The notes under the pieces: generated by a model
The model's input: the letters and a program-made list of their open reading frames with translations, nothing else
The model's database searches: none
Told to the model about the DNA's origin: nothing
Shown here: one piece after another, positions 26,929-39,850 of the stretch
Layout of the letters: the number at the start of each line of letters is the position of its first letter
Numbering within the stretch: position 1 is the first letter of the stretch
Position numbers and translations under genes: made by a program
Assembly (NCBI GenBank): GCA_026874595.1
Contig: CM049306.1
Coordinates: 46,440,019-46,504,018 of the forward strand
Length of the DNA: 64,000 bases
Reading direction: 5' to 3'
Origin: Sipunculus nudus
Taxonomy: Eukaryota > Annelida > Sipuncula > Golfingiida > Sipunculidae

Positions 26929-27585
26929 TATGCCCCCGCCACAAAGTGGCCGGGGCATATAGTTTTACCCATGTCCGTCATTCAGTCATTCCGAAATCAA
27001 ACAGTTGTACAGACTTTTCTTTGCAATGCCTGCAGATATTGGCCTGATTTTTTGTGTGTAGACAGATAATGACCAGTTACAGATCGAGTTCATGTTTCGT
27101 TGCAGTTGACCTACTTTTGACCGTTTTATGGCTCCTAAACTTAGAAAATTTCATGAAAAATAGAAATTTTCATGACAAATACACATGTATGGACTTTTTT
27201 TCGCAGTGCCTGCAGATATTGGCCTGATTTTTGGTGTGTCGGCAGATAATAACAAGTTACAGATCGAGTTCGCGTTTCGTGGCAGTTGACCTACTTTTGA
27301 CTGTTTTACGGCTCCTAAACTTAGAAAATTTCATGAAATATAGAAATTTTCATGAGAAATACACATGTACGGACTTTTTTTCGCAATGCCTGCAGATATT
27401 GGCCTGATTTTTGGTGTGTGGGCAGATAACGACCAGTTACAGATCAAGTTTGCATTTTGCCCTTGTTGACCTACTTTTGACCATATGACACCTCCTGAAC
27501 TTAAAAAAATTTTACAAAATTTAACAAATGTTTCTAATTTGCCCCAGGCAGGGGCATTCGTGTCATTCCGACATATCTAGTTTTC
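26929..27585 (+). mobile_element. Hairpin-capped tandem element, family B
   Basis: It opens with a 14-bp stem (TATGCCCCCGCCAC / GTGGCCGGGGCATA, one mismatch) around an AAA loop at 26929-26959. Three units of about 180 bases follow, starting near 27010, 27190 and 27370. Each has 'tgcctgcagatattggcctg', 'gataa.(g/a)ac(c/a)agttacagatc' and 'gttgacctacttttgac'. It ends 'gacatatctagttttct' after a CCCCAGGCAGGGGC box. The third unit is more diverged. Hairpin, tandem core and the ATATCTAGTTTT terminus are shared in layout with 38223-39850, suggesting a non-autonomous Helitron/Helentron-type origin. Confidence 0.75.
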
Positions 27586-29700
27586 TTTCTGTCTGTCTGT
27601 TTGTTTTCATGTGGACAAGATATTTAAAAAAGTTTGGATGGCATTTGGTGACTTTGTGCAGATGGAGAGGAGGGACATGAGGCAATGCTTCAGATCAAGG
27701 TGAAGATACAGGATAACATTTTGTCTGTTTGTGTGTCTTTATCATATTCAGAATATATATTAGTGTTAATTATTGACTTTAATTACATTTTATGGAGGAG
27801 TGGGTCTCTATGAATGTAAATGCTGAGTATAACTTTTAAGGTTGATCTAAAACAATTGTTATTAACAACAGTACCGGTATCCACTGAGTAGTGCCCACTA
27901 GTTTTACTGACAATTAAAAATATGTAAACCAGAATGACACTCAGTAGAGACCATGCTTGTTTCAAGACTAAACAGTGGATCTTAACTATAAATAACATGA
28001 TTGGCACCAAAGGTAAATGGGTTCTTCCCTTATCCTGACCAGAGGAAATGGTTCAGTAGTTATCAAACCAACCATTAACAAACACAAACAGACACGGATG
28101 AAAACATACCCTCTTTGGCTGAAGTTACATACTTGGCCATAGGTGGAGGTACATGATATAATTCATTAAAAATCTATCTGTCGCTGTTTCAGTCATCAAA
28201 CATAAGTTTACAACCAGTTTCTAACACTAGTTGCAGTATCTTCATCCTCATTCAATTTCAATGTTAATAACAAATAATGAAATCCTCACTTTAAAAAATA
28301 GACATTTTTGGTTAAAAATGGTCAAATGCAGTTATTACATGATATCAACATCACTAAAAAGTCTGTCCTGTAGAAATTTCTCATTAATTAAACAAAATGC
28401 ACTTATATTAGTACCTCAGGCAGAGCAATCAAACAGCTGTGATGAAAGGGAACTTGTAAATAGATAATGTTTATAATAATCACAATATTAATGTTCTTTT
28501 CCTCATCTGTAAATAAACAATGTGAATAATAATTACAATATTTATGTTCTTTACCTCATCAATAAATAAGTAATGTTAATAATAATAACAATATCAGTGT
28601 TCCTTAATTTATAAGTACTGGTAGTTATATGAGCAGAGGGATGGTTTATGGCCTGAAATGATTCTAAATACAGCAAGTAATTACAAAAGATCAGTGCTAC
28701 AGCAGGACCCCAAGTGCTACAAGAGACAAGATAATTAAGAGTTTGACGTCACATTCTTTTTTTCACATTGGAGTAAGAATAGAAAGGGAAATTGGTGCAG
28801 ACAGACAGCAAAATTTCTACTTGCAGTGAACGATTGGAACTAGTGTCTGAATATTTCAGGATCAGCCAGTCTTATGCAGACATTCTTCATTAGCCCCTGA
28901 TTACTGCGGTACAGCACAGCTCATGTATTAATGATTGCGTGTCTGCCGTCAGACAAATGTAGTTAACACTGTAGCTTGCTGTTCTTGACAGAATCTTAAG
29001 TATTCATGTGTACCACTAATGCTGCTTTGTTAAGAAAATGTGTCAATGATGACCAGGGTTGGCTGTTGGCAGATTCGTTAAATTGATTAGCACCCTGAAA
29101 TTAGCGATCAGTTATTGATAAAATCAGGTTTTACTATTGCCAGAAATATTAATATCAGTTATCAGCAAGGGATTATTTATACAACATAGATTTTATACCA
29201 GAGTTTCTTAATTTATTACAATAGTGTGAAGACCACCACAGTTGAGCAATAACAGAAGTAATACTGAACTCAGTTGATGAAGCCAACTAAAAGGCCACCA
29301 TCAGACATACTTAATTTTACTTTAAACTATCTTTGTAAATTTATCTCAAACTTAAGTTTAAGACCAATGTGTTGCGGAAAGTATTTAAACTATGAGTTCT
29401 TTCTGTAATCGGTTCCATCCCCTTGTGTCAACCCTTTTTTGGGGGAATTTTTTTATTAGTTAAATTTCGATGGGGGGTAAAAGTTAATGTAGTAGATTAA
29501 ATGGCCTAATTGTTAACAAGGTAAATAATAACCTACCTTAGACATTATTTAACAGAATTATTAAAAAAATAAGAAATCAAGTCTGCATTTAACAACATAT
29601 CAGGCCCACTTATGGCAGTCAAGTTCATTGGTCACATATTAAGACGCCCTCAGTTGACAACTGCTGATTGAATGATCTCATGACCAGCTAAAACAAAGAT
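27586..29700. other. Intronic stretch, nothing recognised
   Basis: AT-rich. A loose three-fold 'aataat.acaatat..atgttctt.cctcat' repetition at about 28470-28600 is the only structure seen. Confidence 0.5.
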
Positions 29701-29744
29701 GGCTACTTATGCAGGGATACACCTGATCTGTCAGATCATAGTAG

Positions 29745-30118
29745 AGAGTCCAAAAAGAAACCAGTTTCTGTGGATCAGGGGTAGAGCACAGGACTCAAGT
29801 GAGTTCAAATCTCAGCCGATGAGCAATGTGATTTTCATGGATGGCTCTAACCCAGGGGGAGCGCTCTGCAGGCTTAATGGGAAGGCTGTACCCCACAGCT
29901 GTGTATCACTCACAAAAGAGTGCCTCTTTGGAAGGTTCCTCAATGTTATTACCCAGCAATGGGAATGATTACACACCCAGGACCTGCCTGGGTGACTACA
30001 GGACATAAATGAAATGACAGGAAGTGTTACCGCCCTGTCACATAGTCCTAAACCAAAATGGAACTCTGTAGATGTAAATAAATTTAGAATGAGAAAAGTC
30101 AGCATTAAAAAAAAGGAG
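29745..30118 (+). mobile_element. tRNA-derived SINE (candidate)
   Basis: The head carries RNA polymerase III promoter boxes. An A-box-like TGGATCAGGGGTAGAGC lies at 29771-29787 and a B-box-like GAGTTCAAATCTCAGC starts at about 29801, at a tRNA-like spacing. The body continues through 'ggctctaacccagggggagc' and 'gcaatgggaatgattacaca' to 'gatgtaaataaatttagaat' and an A-rich end (about 30105-30115). The open frames over it (29699-29968 plus, 29812-30135 minus) are shadows. Flanking duplications were not resolved. Confidence 0.6.
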
Positions 30119-30135
30119 GCGGTTACATCCACCAA

Positions 30136-33112
30136 AAAAAAGATATAAACTGGATATTTTTGGTAAATTTTTAATTCTCATATTAGGCCATCACTTCCAC
30201 ATGCAGTTTACTTGGAAGTTAATGAAAAATATAAACGTTTAACAAAATGATCTCAAAATTAAAAAAAATACTGGCTCCTGATTGGTTGAACAGAGTAAAG
30301 ATGTAAATTTTTAGTTCTCATAAAGATATTTAAAATTATGTCTTAATGGAACTCATTCAGCTCTGAAACTTGTGCAAGGATCTAATTACATAATGTGTTT
30401 TAGTGCAGTAGTTTTGAGAGTTAGGCAAGGTCTGGAACTTTCAGTGTTGAGCCCTGAGGAGTGTTAAAGAAGGATTTAACATGCTGAGGGACATCACTCA
30501 GCCTAATGAAGGTTAAACCATAGAACTACAGGCGGCAAATGTCCCAGGGGCAGCTTAGGTATTGATAAACTGGTGAAGGCCAGGCAAATACTCCGTCTTC
30601 TCATTCAACTGAAGGCCACAGCTTTCAAGGTTTACTTCAAATTATAGTCTGAAGATATGGTTTTGGTTTCCATAGAAATAATGAAGAGTGGCACTGATAT
30701 AGGTGTAGGCTAATATTTCCTCAAGGCTGAACATCCATTCTCATGTATAAGAGAACTTATCATAAACAGTTTCCTAGGGGGGATTTAATATTCAGCTGGT
30801 GTGCCCATGGGTGAATTGTTGCATCTGCTGGACCATTGGAAGCTATTCAGTTCCTTACCAATGACCTTCAACCTTTAATGCCTCACACAGTGCTGATCAG
30901 ATACCATAAATGCATTGATACAGGGATATCTAGCAGAAACAGAACTGACATAATATATATTAGGTCTGTGCACCAGTCTGTCATTACAGCCCGGGTCTGT
31001 AACATGATACATCAGTTTAGGATATGACATGTATCAAGATATCTGGCTCTCAGTATCATAAATACATATATACAGATATAGGGTGTATTATAACTAAGGT
31101 TGCAATCTTCTGTTATGCCTAATTTCCTGAAAGATTATTAAATGTCCTGTAAATTGATTTCCAAAATATAAATGAAATGGTTGTAGAATGGAAGTTGTTT
31201 CTGGACTCTGTAATATTGAACAGAATGTAATGAATGATTTCTCAGCATTTAGGTGATCAGAAGGCATTAAACCTGTCTTTTATCACTGACATTTCACATG
31301 TCTCATATGTTTCTGAGAGAGTGTTATTAAATGTCAGATATCACAAATATCACTTTCACATATAGTTAATACATGAATACAAGAATACTGGATAATAGTG
31401 ATATGATGTATGATTTAGTGCCATGAAATATTATTGCACCCTAGTGTCATTATACATGGCAAGCTACCAACATAAAAATGATAAATTTCTTATAAAACTA
31501 AGAGTGATGAGCCCATATGCAAGTAAAGCTCAATGTTTACAATAGCCAAGCAATCCGTGGAAGACTCCCCTGGAATCTGCTGGGGAGAGTACAGCCTTGG
31601 AAATTAGGTCAAGGTCAACAATAAATATCAGGAGAAAATCTGTCAACTAGGACTAGTACTGTTCCCAAAGGCCAGCTTTCTAAAATCGGCCATATTGGAG
31701 ATCTAGCAAAAACACAGGCAGAACCAAGAAAAATAAAAATGAAGCAAAATTGAGATTGGTAGAACATACCTGGGGGACGTACCTCACAAATCCCATTCAC
31801 CCATAACAAATTTTAACCCAAATATTGATATAAAAAATAAACTCATCAACCCCTAGAAGCATCTCCTTCTTACTGGGGAAGGCTCAATTATCCAAACTTG
31901 AATTAAAGTTATATAGACCTGTGCTATATATGGGATTTCCATGTTATCAGCTGCATCCAGGAACGGCAATAAGGTTAGAAAATTCTAGCCCGCTAATGTA
32001 CTCAGGCTCCCTGGCTTTGAGTAACACCTGCCTCATCAGCAAGATGAGATACAAGAGGTGTGTCAGATATTAATGTGTATTTTTAGTTTATACGAGGGCT
32101 AGAACAATGGAATTATCCATTACCAGAATTAGAATTATTTTTTATACTCATCACATGATATTACATCAGTCATACTATGCTATAAAACATATGACAAACA
32201 TTATATAAATTTATATTTATGTTACATTAAGCAGGGTCTGGTGATATTCCTCACTGTATAAACCACCATACTGTGGTTGGCTTTCTAATCACGAGGATTT
32301 CAATTTCCGATGTTTCCGAGAGGGAAATATCACAAAAATAAAAACTTCCTGAAGGAGCCGGTGCTCCTTGCACACAGTGACCATTCAAACTGTAGCCTCG
32401 CTGGCATTTTGTGTACTTCATTCATGCATGTATAGTTGAAAAAATCAAAAGGCAAATGATCAGTATTACAAGTAATAACTTTTAACAGGTAACCTGTTAG
32501 CATAATAACGATATAATAAATCATATAATAGTCTTTATATTATTTGCCTATATTAAACAAGAATTCCAGCTCTTTCATTGTTCTCTTTGGTCCTAGTAAA
32601 CATTGTGTTTAGAAAAAATGTTAAGAAATTGAACATACTGAATATTTCATGTACCGATGGATTTACTGTGTACACATTTACTGTATGGTCATGGTGGGAT
32701 TTCATAAATGGACCCCTTGCGAAACGCTGAGAATGTGAAAATCATGAAAATTTAACCCAACAGATGTGAAGCCATCCACAGTTTTGGCAAGTATACTTTC
32801 AATAAACTTGCATTCAGCATGATAGTACATTTTTGAGCTTGTTATTGTTCATTAACAACCAAAACTGCATTAATAAAGTATAGTGGAACTGCAGTAGATT
32901 ATTTCTGCTAAGTTCAGTGTTCTGATATCCCACACAATATTTACTGCACATTAAGAATACCAGTATTTGGTGTTAATGCCAGTATATATATCACCCAATG
33001 CAGGCATAAAGTATAGTTTAACTCTAGAATCTTGGGAGAGATAGACTTAAAGAAATGTTAGATGATTTAAAGATATTGGTGATAATATGGTCAAGCCAGT
33101 CAGTAAATTGAG
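30136..33112. other. Intronic stretch, nothing recognised
   Basis: AT-rich, no exon or repeat family recognised. Confidence 0.5.
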
Positions 33113-33285
33113 GATGTACAGTAAAAAAAGAAAGATAATTAATAATATATCATTAATTAGCATTTTTAGCTTGAGCTTGGGGATCACAGTGTGCAGTAAA
33201 GATGTACAGTAAAAAAAGAAAGATAAATAATAATATATCATTAATTAGCATTTTTAGCTTGAGCTTGGGGATCACAGTGTGCAGT
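33113..33285 (+). repeat. 88-bp tandem duplication, almost identical copies
   Basis: The text from 'gatgtacagtaaaaaaagaa' to 'gggatcacagtgtgcagt' occurs at 33113 and again at 33201. The only difference seen is a one- to three-base indel in 'gataattaataat' / 'gataaataataat'. Near-identity indicates a recent event. Confidence 0.93.
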
Positions 33286-36200
33286 TATTGTAACAACAAC
33301 AACACTGCACAGAGTAAACACTCCCCCACTGTCATTCAGGTTTTCTGAGAGAGACCAAATACAGTCATTGATTGAATACTGTTATTGCTGATGAAATATA
33401 AAAACCTGGGGACTCTATGAGAGCTGATACGGCTGGAGCGTTCTGTATGTGGATTGTTTCCCAGATTAAAGGTCACGTTGTGTTGAATTGTTTCCAAGAT
33501 AAAGGTCACTTTGTGTAGGCGGACTGTCTGGGCAAATCCTAATACAGAATTCAACTCCCAGCAGACTGCTATTAATAAACTAAATATTTTTTACTTGTTG
33601 ACAACTAGTTCTCTAAATCCCATAACATTTTTAGATGAAGGATGGTCTATATTTTATTTTATGTGTGTCTGATGTATTAATGTTCCGAACAGTTCACAGG
33701 GTGAATACACAATTTGACAAAATGTTATATTGATCAGGATAGTGCAGCATGAAAAAGAACTGGTGTGGTATATATGTATATAATGCTTATTCTTTGATGC
33801 CAGTTGACTAATGTGATGGATGGTGTGAAGGATGCATGACCCTGTTTATCTCCAAGATGTTAGTTGATATAGCACTCATATCTGGGTTGGAAAAAAAAAC
33901 AGAAAAAAAAGTTACATGAGAAGGCTGATTGTGCACTAGCTCCTGTTAGTGAAAGCATGAGAAGCAACACCATCTTTGTCATTTGAAAATGTCTGGTTTC
34001 ATCTGATTTACCACTTGCTGGGCATGTTTGGATTACAGTTAAGTTTCCATTTAACCCCCTCCCCCCATGTTATAAACAGTGATATAAACAAAATGGATAG
34101 TCTGTGCACTGCATGTTGGATTGGCCCTTTATGGCTGTTTATTTTTTTTATAGAAGGAACAAGAGATTTTCTTTATTTAATACTCATCAGTTATTGATAT
34201 AGACCCCTTTAAAATTTCTGCCACAGTGCTACCAGTAGAGCAGTTAAAGTTGTGAGTTATCATCCCTTTCAGATCCTCCACATTGTTAACACCCTTGAGT
34301 ATTCTCTACAAGGGTATATCTCTTTTATCCAGGAATACTGGCGGCAGTATTGAAGAGCCTGTGACTGTAGAACAGACAGCGCTTTATTGCCTTAATGCCT
34401 GTTTGGGTTTTATGTCTCCCAAAGTGGTAAGAAAAGCAGTAAGAATCAACATAGGTGAAATACCATAGCTGAGAAGTGTGACGCTGGGTGAGACACACTA
34501 TAAACCTCTGTTACTGGTGCAGCCCTCAGCTTGTCCTCCACAAGGACTCCCGTCATCCAAAAGGCTAGGGATTACTCCATCCAAGAACACGAATCCTTTA
34601 TGGAACATAATGATACGTCTGAAAGATGTCATGTTTTTTAGATGGACCGTTGCTTATTTTTATGTTCATTCTCTAAAAAAGTGACAGCCAGTCAGTGAGA
34701 AACTGTGTTTATTTAAGGACTTGCTGCTTGCTCAGGAAATGACATGAAATACTTGACGATAAAATCTCCTTGAGCATTAGACATTTTAAATGTAAGATGA
34801 TACATTTTCATCATATATTTAATTAAGAGCAAGATCATGTTATGGACTTGGACTTTGCTGGTGAAAATAGATCAAGAGACATTGGATATCTGGCCTTTTA
34901 GATCAGAACAGAAGCCATATTTATGAATGTTTTTGTGCATTTTGTTTTCAGCATTTGCATAGAGCCTTTCTTGTTTATATATGTTCCCTGTCTTTGCATT
35001 GGCTATAACTTAACACAGTACCAGAATTGAACAAACAATAATTTAGTATTTACAAAAGAAGAACATAGAGAATTAATGTACCACCTTGATTTTCATGAAC
35101 TGAATGATCAGCTATAAGAAACCAGAACACTAAAAAAATTAGAAATTTCATAACTTTGGTAAAGAACACTGAGATTTTGATGTAAGCAAATAGGCCAGTG
35201 TGATGGCTAGGAATAATACAAACTTGTGGTTCTGTTTATATCAATAAAGAAGGGACATTTAGAAATCAATCCAAGTGCTGCCGCTAAGTCATTATTTTTT
35301 AAACTCTTTTTTTTCTTATAATCAACTATGTTTTATAAAGAATTCATAGTTTTTTCAGATACAAATATTATTTTACATTTTTTGTTCTCCAGAGTCCTTT
35401 CGCTTGTATAATCATTGGTTCTTCATGCGGCTGTTTAAAAAACAGAGAGGCTGATAGATGTACTCTGTCAGTGTATAAGATCAACTAGATGCATTTTGTT
35501 GTGTGGTTTCACTGCACTCAGCTGATTAGTAACAGAATTACTGAAATGCATAAGGGAATTGTAAGCAATTGTTACTTGATTCATATATCAGATATGCTGT
35601 TTTCTCTCCTTTAAACTTGTTTATATGCATATAATACAACTACATTTGATCAGAGTGCTACATTTTGCAGCAGTTTATAGTTCTTTCATACAGTTTGGAT
35701 AGGATTCCCAGTACATTTTTTGCTAGAGATTGTTAAACCTTTTGTAGCAGCAGTGTAAAGTAAATAGACCAGTGTTATGTTCATTAAGCGAGAATAAACA
35801 TTACAAATTAAATGTGTGTATGACATTCAGTGGTCAATGTACACTGGTATAGCTCATTCTACTGTAGAAGAAACATGAAACTAGAATAATGCTCTACTTA
35901 ACCTAAGGCAAAACAATGCAAGTAGATGTGCCTCTTTATTTGGATCTGCACTAAAATTTAAACAGGTTCTTTCCTTGCCATGTCCCATCCATCCTTCATA
36001 CAGACAAACAAACCAACAAACAAACAGACAGATTAAAGAAACATAATAAATAGTATATAATAATCTGTAAAAAAAACTGTGATAAATCAGTAATATATGA
36101 TACTGAACCATGTGGACCACTGTCTCTGCTGATTTTTCATTTTACATTGAAGGAATATTGAGAATTTGCTCCGCTGTGTATGAAACCAGATGCTGTGACA

Positions 36201-37432
36201 ATGAACTGCATGACCCCTAGTTATATTGATTTTACTTGGTGAAAAAAAACTGGATGGTTCCAGCGGAGAGTCCATGCACTTGACTTGTTTGACAGATGTG
36301 ATTTTAGCATGAACCAGTGTGTGTTAATGGGTGCTCTTTGAAATGTCACCTTTTTATGGATTTCTATCTCTTCACTTTTACTGATGAATTTATCAGTGTG
36401 TGTAATTAAATTGACAGCGTATCAAAGGAAAACACCACCATTTCATATCCTGCAATATCAGCCATGATGAAACTTGTCGTTAGTTGAGGAAGAAACATGA
36501 CTGATGGGGAGGAAATGTGTCCATTAATTTCAGAGTCTTAAATAAAGAAATGCACCTAGCATTAGAAAGTCCAGTCTTTTCTGAGAGACATAATTAAGAT
36601 TTCCCAAGGTAGCATCTTAGAGAACAAGTACAGGAACACTTAAGTCATTGGTAACTTCTCAAGGATGTTTGAAGGACATTCACATTAGAATTATCTCATC
36701 CTTCAAATGGGATTTTTACACCAGCTACAAACTTTAAGTACACTTAATTGTCATAAAGTGGATTGTTGTTCTTCAAAACTGTTTCTGGTGTCCATACAGT
36801 TTTGTGCACTGTGACCTTTAGAACACGCTCACTGTTGAGTGAATAATTAAATGTGATTTTTTTTTTTTTTTTGGTACTTTGGCGAATGTGTCATTTATTT
36901 AGACCAGTGGCACTGTCTAATTACAGAGGGTTACTGTGTGACAGTGAATGATACTTCATATGATGATATTATACTGCAGCTTATCCATACTCATTTAAGG
37001 GCAAGCAAAATATTTATAAATTATATGATGCTTTCACAAAACTAGTATAAAGCTATGTTTACTCAAAGAGATGGCCACATGCTGTTCACACTTGTATTTC
37101 ACCAAATACTGATATTTGAATGCATATAGTAAGGGAACATTGTAACATGTGCAATAGTTTAATATCTGGTATGTTTAGGGATGTTTCTGTATAAATAAAA
37201 TTCAGCCAGACTTTATAGTAAGGAATCTTTGTTGTAATGAATGCATGTGATTCAAATTTTTCAATGAAGATCAGTTATTATAATCGTACTTTGATACAAT
37301 TTCTCTATCTTAATCCATGGGAATACTCAAAATCCCTGCTTAAGCCAACTTAAATTTCAAACATTTTAGTTTTATGTGGGGATATATGACAGGAGACATC
37401 ATAAGTTACAATCTACTTTTCCATCATTTTAG
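33286..37432. other. Intronic stretch, nothing recognised
   Basis: AT-rich, with a poly-T run (36857-36873) and a CAAACAAACAGACAG run at about 36005. It ends at the acceptor of the arginine-finger exon. Confidence 0.5.
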
Positions 37433-37558
37433 GTATGGTTGGCACTTGCAGACCGGCATATACAGAGGCTGAAAGTAGACTGGGACAAGACCAGAAGGTT
37501 TGCGTTCAATGAGCGAAGTAATCCCGATGACAACAAACTTGGCCTGCAGATTGTCAAG
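37433..37558 (+). CDS. TBC1D30: TBC1D30-like exon with the catalytic arginine finger
   Basis: This exon is 126 bases, 42 codons, phase 0 at both ends, with acceptor atcattttag and donor AAG|gtaact. It reads VWLALADRHIQRLKVDWDKT, then RRFAFNERSNPDD and ends LGLQIVK. It holds the second TBC motif, I-x-x-D-x-x-R, here V58-D-W-D61-K-T-R64. R64 is the arginine finger inserted into the Rab active site to stimulate GTP hydrolysis (family knowledge). Both D61 and R64 are present, so catalysis is expected. The exon is isolated by a 19.0-kb intron upstream and a 13.2-kb intron downstream. High conservation in an otherwise unconserved region makes the call secure. Confidence 0.96.
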
Positions 37559-38222
37559 GTAACTCTAATCAAACTCACTATACAGCTGCATCATTCTTAC
37601 TAATCATGCCTCTAGAGTACTGAGTGTCTCCTTAGATGCCATTTATATGCTACTATGGCTGGCATTATGAGTATATTTATAGTGCCCAGTTTTTTTTTTC
37701 AGTTTTATAAAATGAATTTCCTTTTTAAAAAATTATTTGTTTTATTTTCATATATTATATAAAATAATTTCTACACACTAAGAAGAAAGTTTGGCAAAGT
37801 TTGGAAGACCCTATACCAGATATGTTCTGAAAAATTTCTTTATTTGCGGTATATATTTGCTTTAAATCTGACTTTTCCATAGTTTTCTGTGCAATTAATT
37901 GAATTCCATTTTCAAACCCTGATTAAATTTTCAGTGTTTATTATTTTAGATATTTACCTTCAAGCTCAACTTCAGCTTAGCACCTTGACCCATTGGTCTC
38001 TTGTTCTGTCTGTTTTTCTTTTAAAATGGAAAACGCTCAGCTCTTTGTATTAAAAAAAATTCCATTGTGGACAAAAATTATCTGATAACCAGGTAAGGAT
38101 GTCTACACAGGAGTTTAACAGTATAGTGAAAAACCCTACTTGTGGACAACTCGGTGAAGCAGACAACTCACTTATGCGGACACTAAATCTCAGTCCCTTT
38201 AAATATGCCTCTATTGTTCATT
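37559..38222. other. Intronic stretch with one element-end fragment
   Basis: At 37972-38000 the text 'cagcttagcaccttgaccca' then 'ttggtctcttgttct' is a one-mismatch copy of the GACCCATGGGTC end seen at 5821. Otherwise AT-rich with nothing recognised. Confidence 0.5.
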
Positions 38223-39850
38223 GTATCCCCAGACAAAGTCTGGGGATACTATGTTTTCATGCTGGTCCCACCGCCGCCGCACATAAATCATGTTGGCGCG
38301 ATAACTCAAAAAATATTTCACGGATCTTTATCAAACTTAGTATATGTATAGATATGGGTGAGAGGACGACGCCTATTTAAAATGAGGTCATGACCTTTAT
38401 TGAAGAGTGTCCTTGACCTAGAATAAGTCCAATTTTGGGGAAAATCACACAAATTCTTTGATATCTCAAGAAATCTTGCATGGATTGATCCCAAAATCAA
38501 GTTAATAGAAGATCATGGATAGGGTTGTCATGTTCCAGAAACTGGTGGCGCCACCTATCTTTCTGTACTTGTTTTCGTGCCTTAAATTCCTCCTGCCACT
38601 TGACAGTACTGTGAGCATTATTAGTCAAAAACTAATGCACAGATTTCTTTTATATTATGCATATACATAAATATGGGTTATGGGATGATGTTTATTTAAA
38701 TTGGGGTCATGACCTTTCTTATGAGAGTGGCCTTGACCTTGAATATTCCCATATTTGGTGAAATTCACACAAAATCTTTAATATCTCAGTAAGGGATACA
38801 TGGAATGATCCAAAATCAAATTGACTGAAGATCTTGGATAGCTTTGTCTTTTGCAGAAGACAGGCGGCGCCACCTTGTGTCATTTTCTTTTTAAAATGAT
38901 GTTAAAGCAATAACTTTGTAACAATTTGAGGTACAGTCACCAAACCCACAGTTTAGATGCATCTTATCAATGGCTAAGTCAAGTTCGAACATGGATGACC
39001 TTGATGCATTTTTTCAAGGTCACAGGAGCGATTTTTTAAAAAATGAAATTAGGGCAATAACTCAAAAAGAATTTGTGGTACATTCACAAAACCTACTGTT
39101 TAGATGCATCTTATCAAGGGCTAGGTCAAGTTCGAACATGGATGACCTTGATGCATTTTTTCAAGGTCACAGCAGCAATTATGCTAAAATGATATTAGGG
39201 CAATAACTCCAAAAGAATTTGTGGTACAGTCACCAAACCTACATTTTAGATGCATCTTATCAAGGGCTAGGCCAAGTTCCAATATGGATGACTTTGATGC
39301 AATTTTCAAGGTCACAGAGGCGATAACGCTGAAATGATGTTAACTTTAATATCTCACTGAGGGATGCATGGATTGGTCCAAAAATCAAATTGACATAAGA
39401 TCTTTGATAGCATTGTTTTCTGTAGAAGACAGGTGGCGCCACCTTATGTTGTTTTCTTGCTAAAATGATGTGTCAGGGGCGGATCCAGGATTTGGGAAAA
39501 GGGGGGGTCCAACCCAGGAGGACTAATGAAACCCTAAAAAAAAGGTCCCAAGGTCTGGAAAAGGGGGGGGTGGTCCAGGCTGCAAAATTTTGTCTGAAGC
39601 CCTTAAAAAATGTTGTTTCTTGTGAAAAAGGACCCCCCCCAGGATCCCCTTCTGTGTTTAAACGATATAACTTTGTAAGAATTTGAGGTACAGTCACCAA
39701 ACCCACAAGTTTGATGCATCTTATCAACGGCTACGTCAAATTTGAACATGGATGACCTTGATACATTTTTTCAAGGTCACAGCAGCGATAATGTTAAAAT
39801 GAAATTACGGCAATAAAAATTCAAAGAAATATCTAGCCAAGAAATATCTA
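38223..39850 (+). mobile_element. Hairpin-capped tandem element, family C, with nested insertion
   Basis: It opens with a perfect 12-bp stem (GTATCCCCAGAC / GTCTGGGGATAC) around AAA at 38223-38249. Units of about 300 bases follow ('gaggtcatgacctttattga', 'tggcgccacct' near 38548, 38867 and 39434), interleaved with units of about 145 bases: 'gcaataact..aa.aatttg', 'ggtacagtcaccaaaccca' and TCAAGGTCA at 39014, 39161, 39306 and 39771. It ends 'gaaatatctagtttttatat', like family B. Another repeat is inserted at about 39475-39655. Open frames such as 38970-39206 are shadows. Confidence 0.75.
39475..39655. mobile_element. Nested insertion, 'ggggcggatccagg' family
   Basis: This G/C-rich segment runs from 'aggggcggatccaggattt' to 'ccccccccaggatcccct' and breaks a family C unit. 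The unit reads 'aaaatgatgt' before it and 'gatataactttgtaag' after. GGGGCGGATCC and GGATCCCC at the two ends are partly complementary. A diverged relative lies at 40661-40800 ('gggggcagatccagggtttt'). Confidence 0.65.

Noticed and set aside
29812-30135. 107-residue minus-strand frame
   Set aside because: It lies on the SINE, whose plus-strand promoter boxes explain the sequence better; no protein domain.
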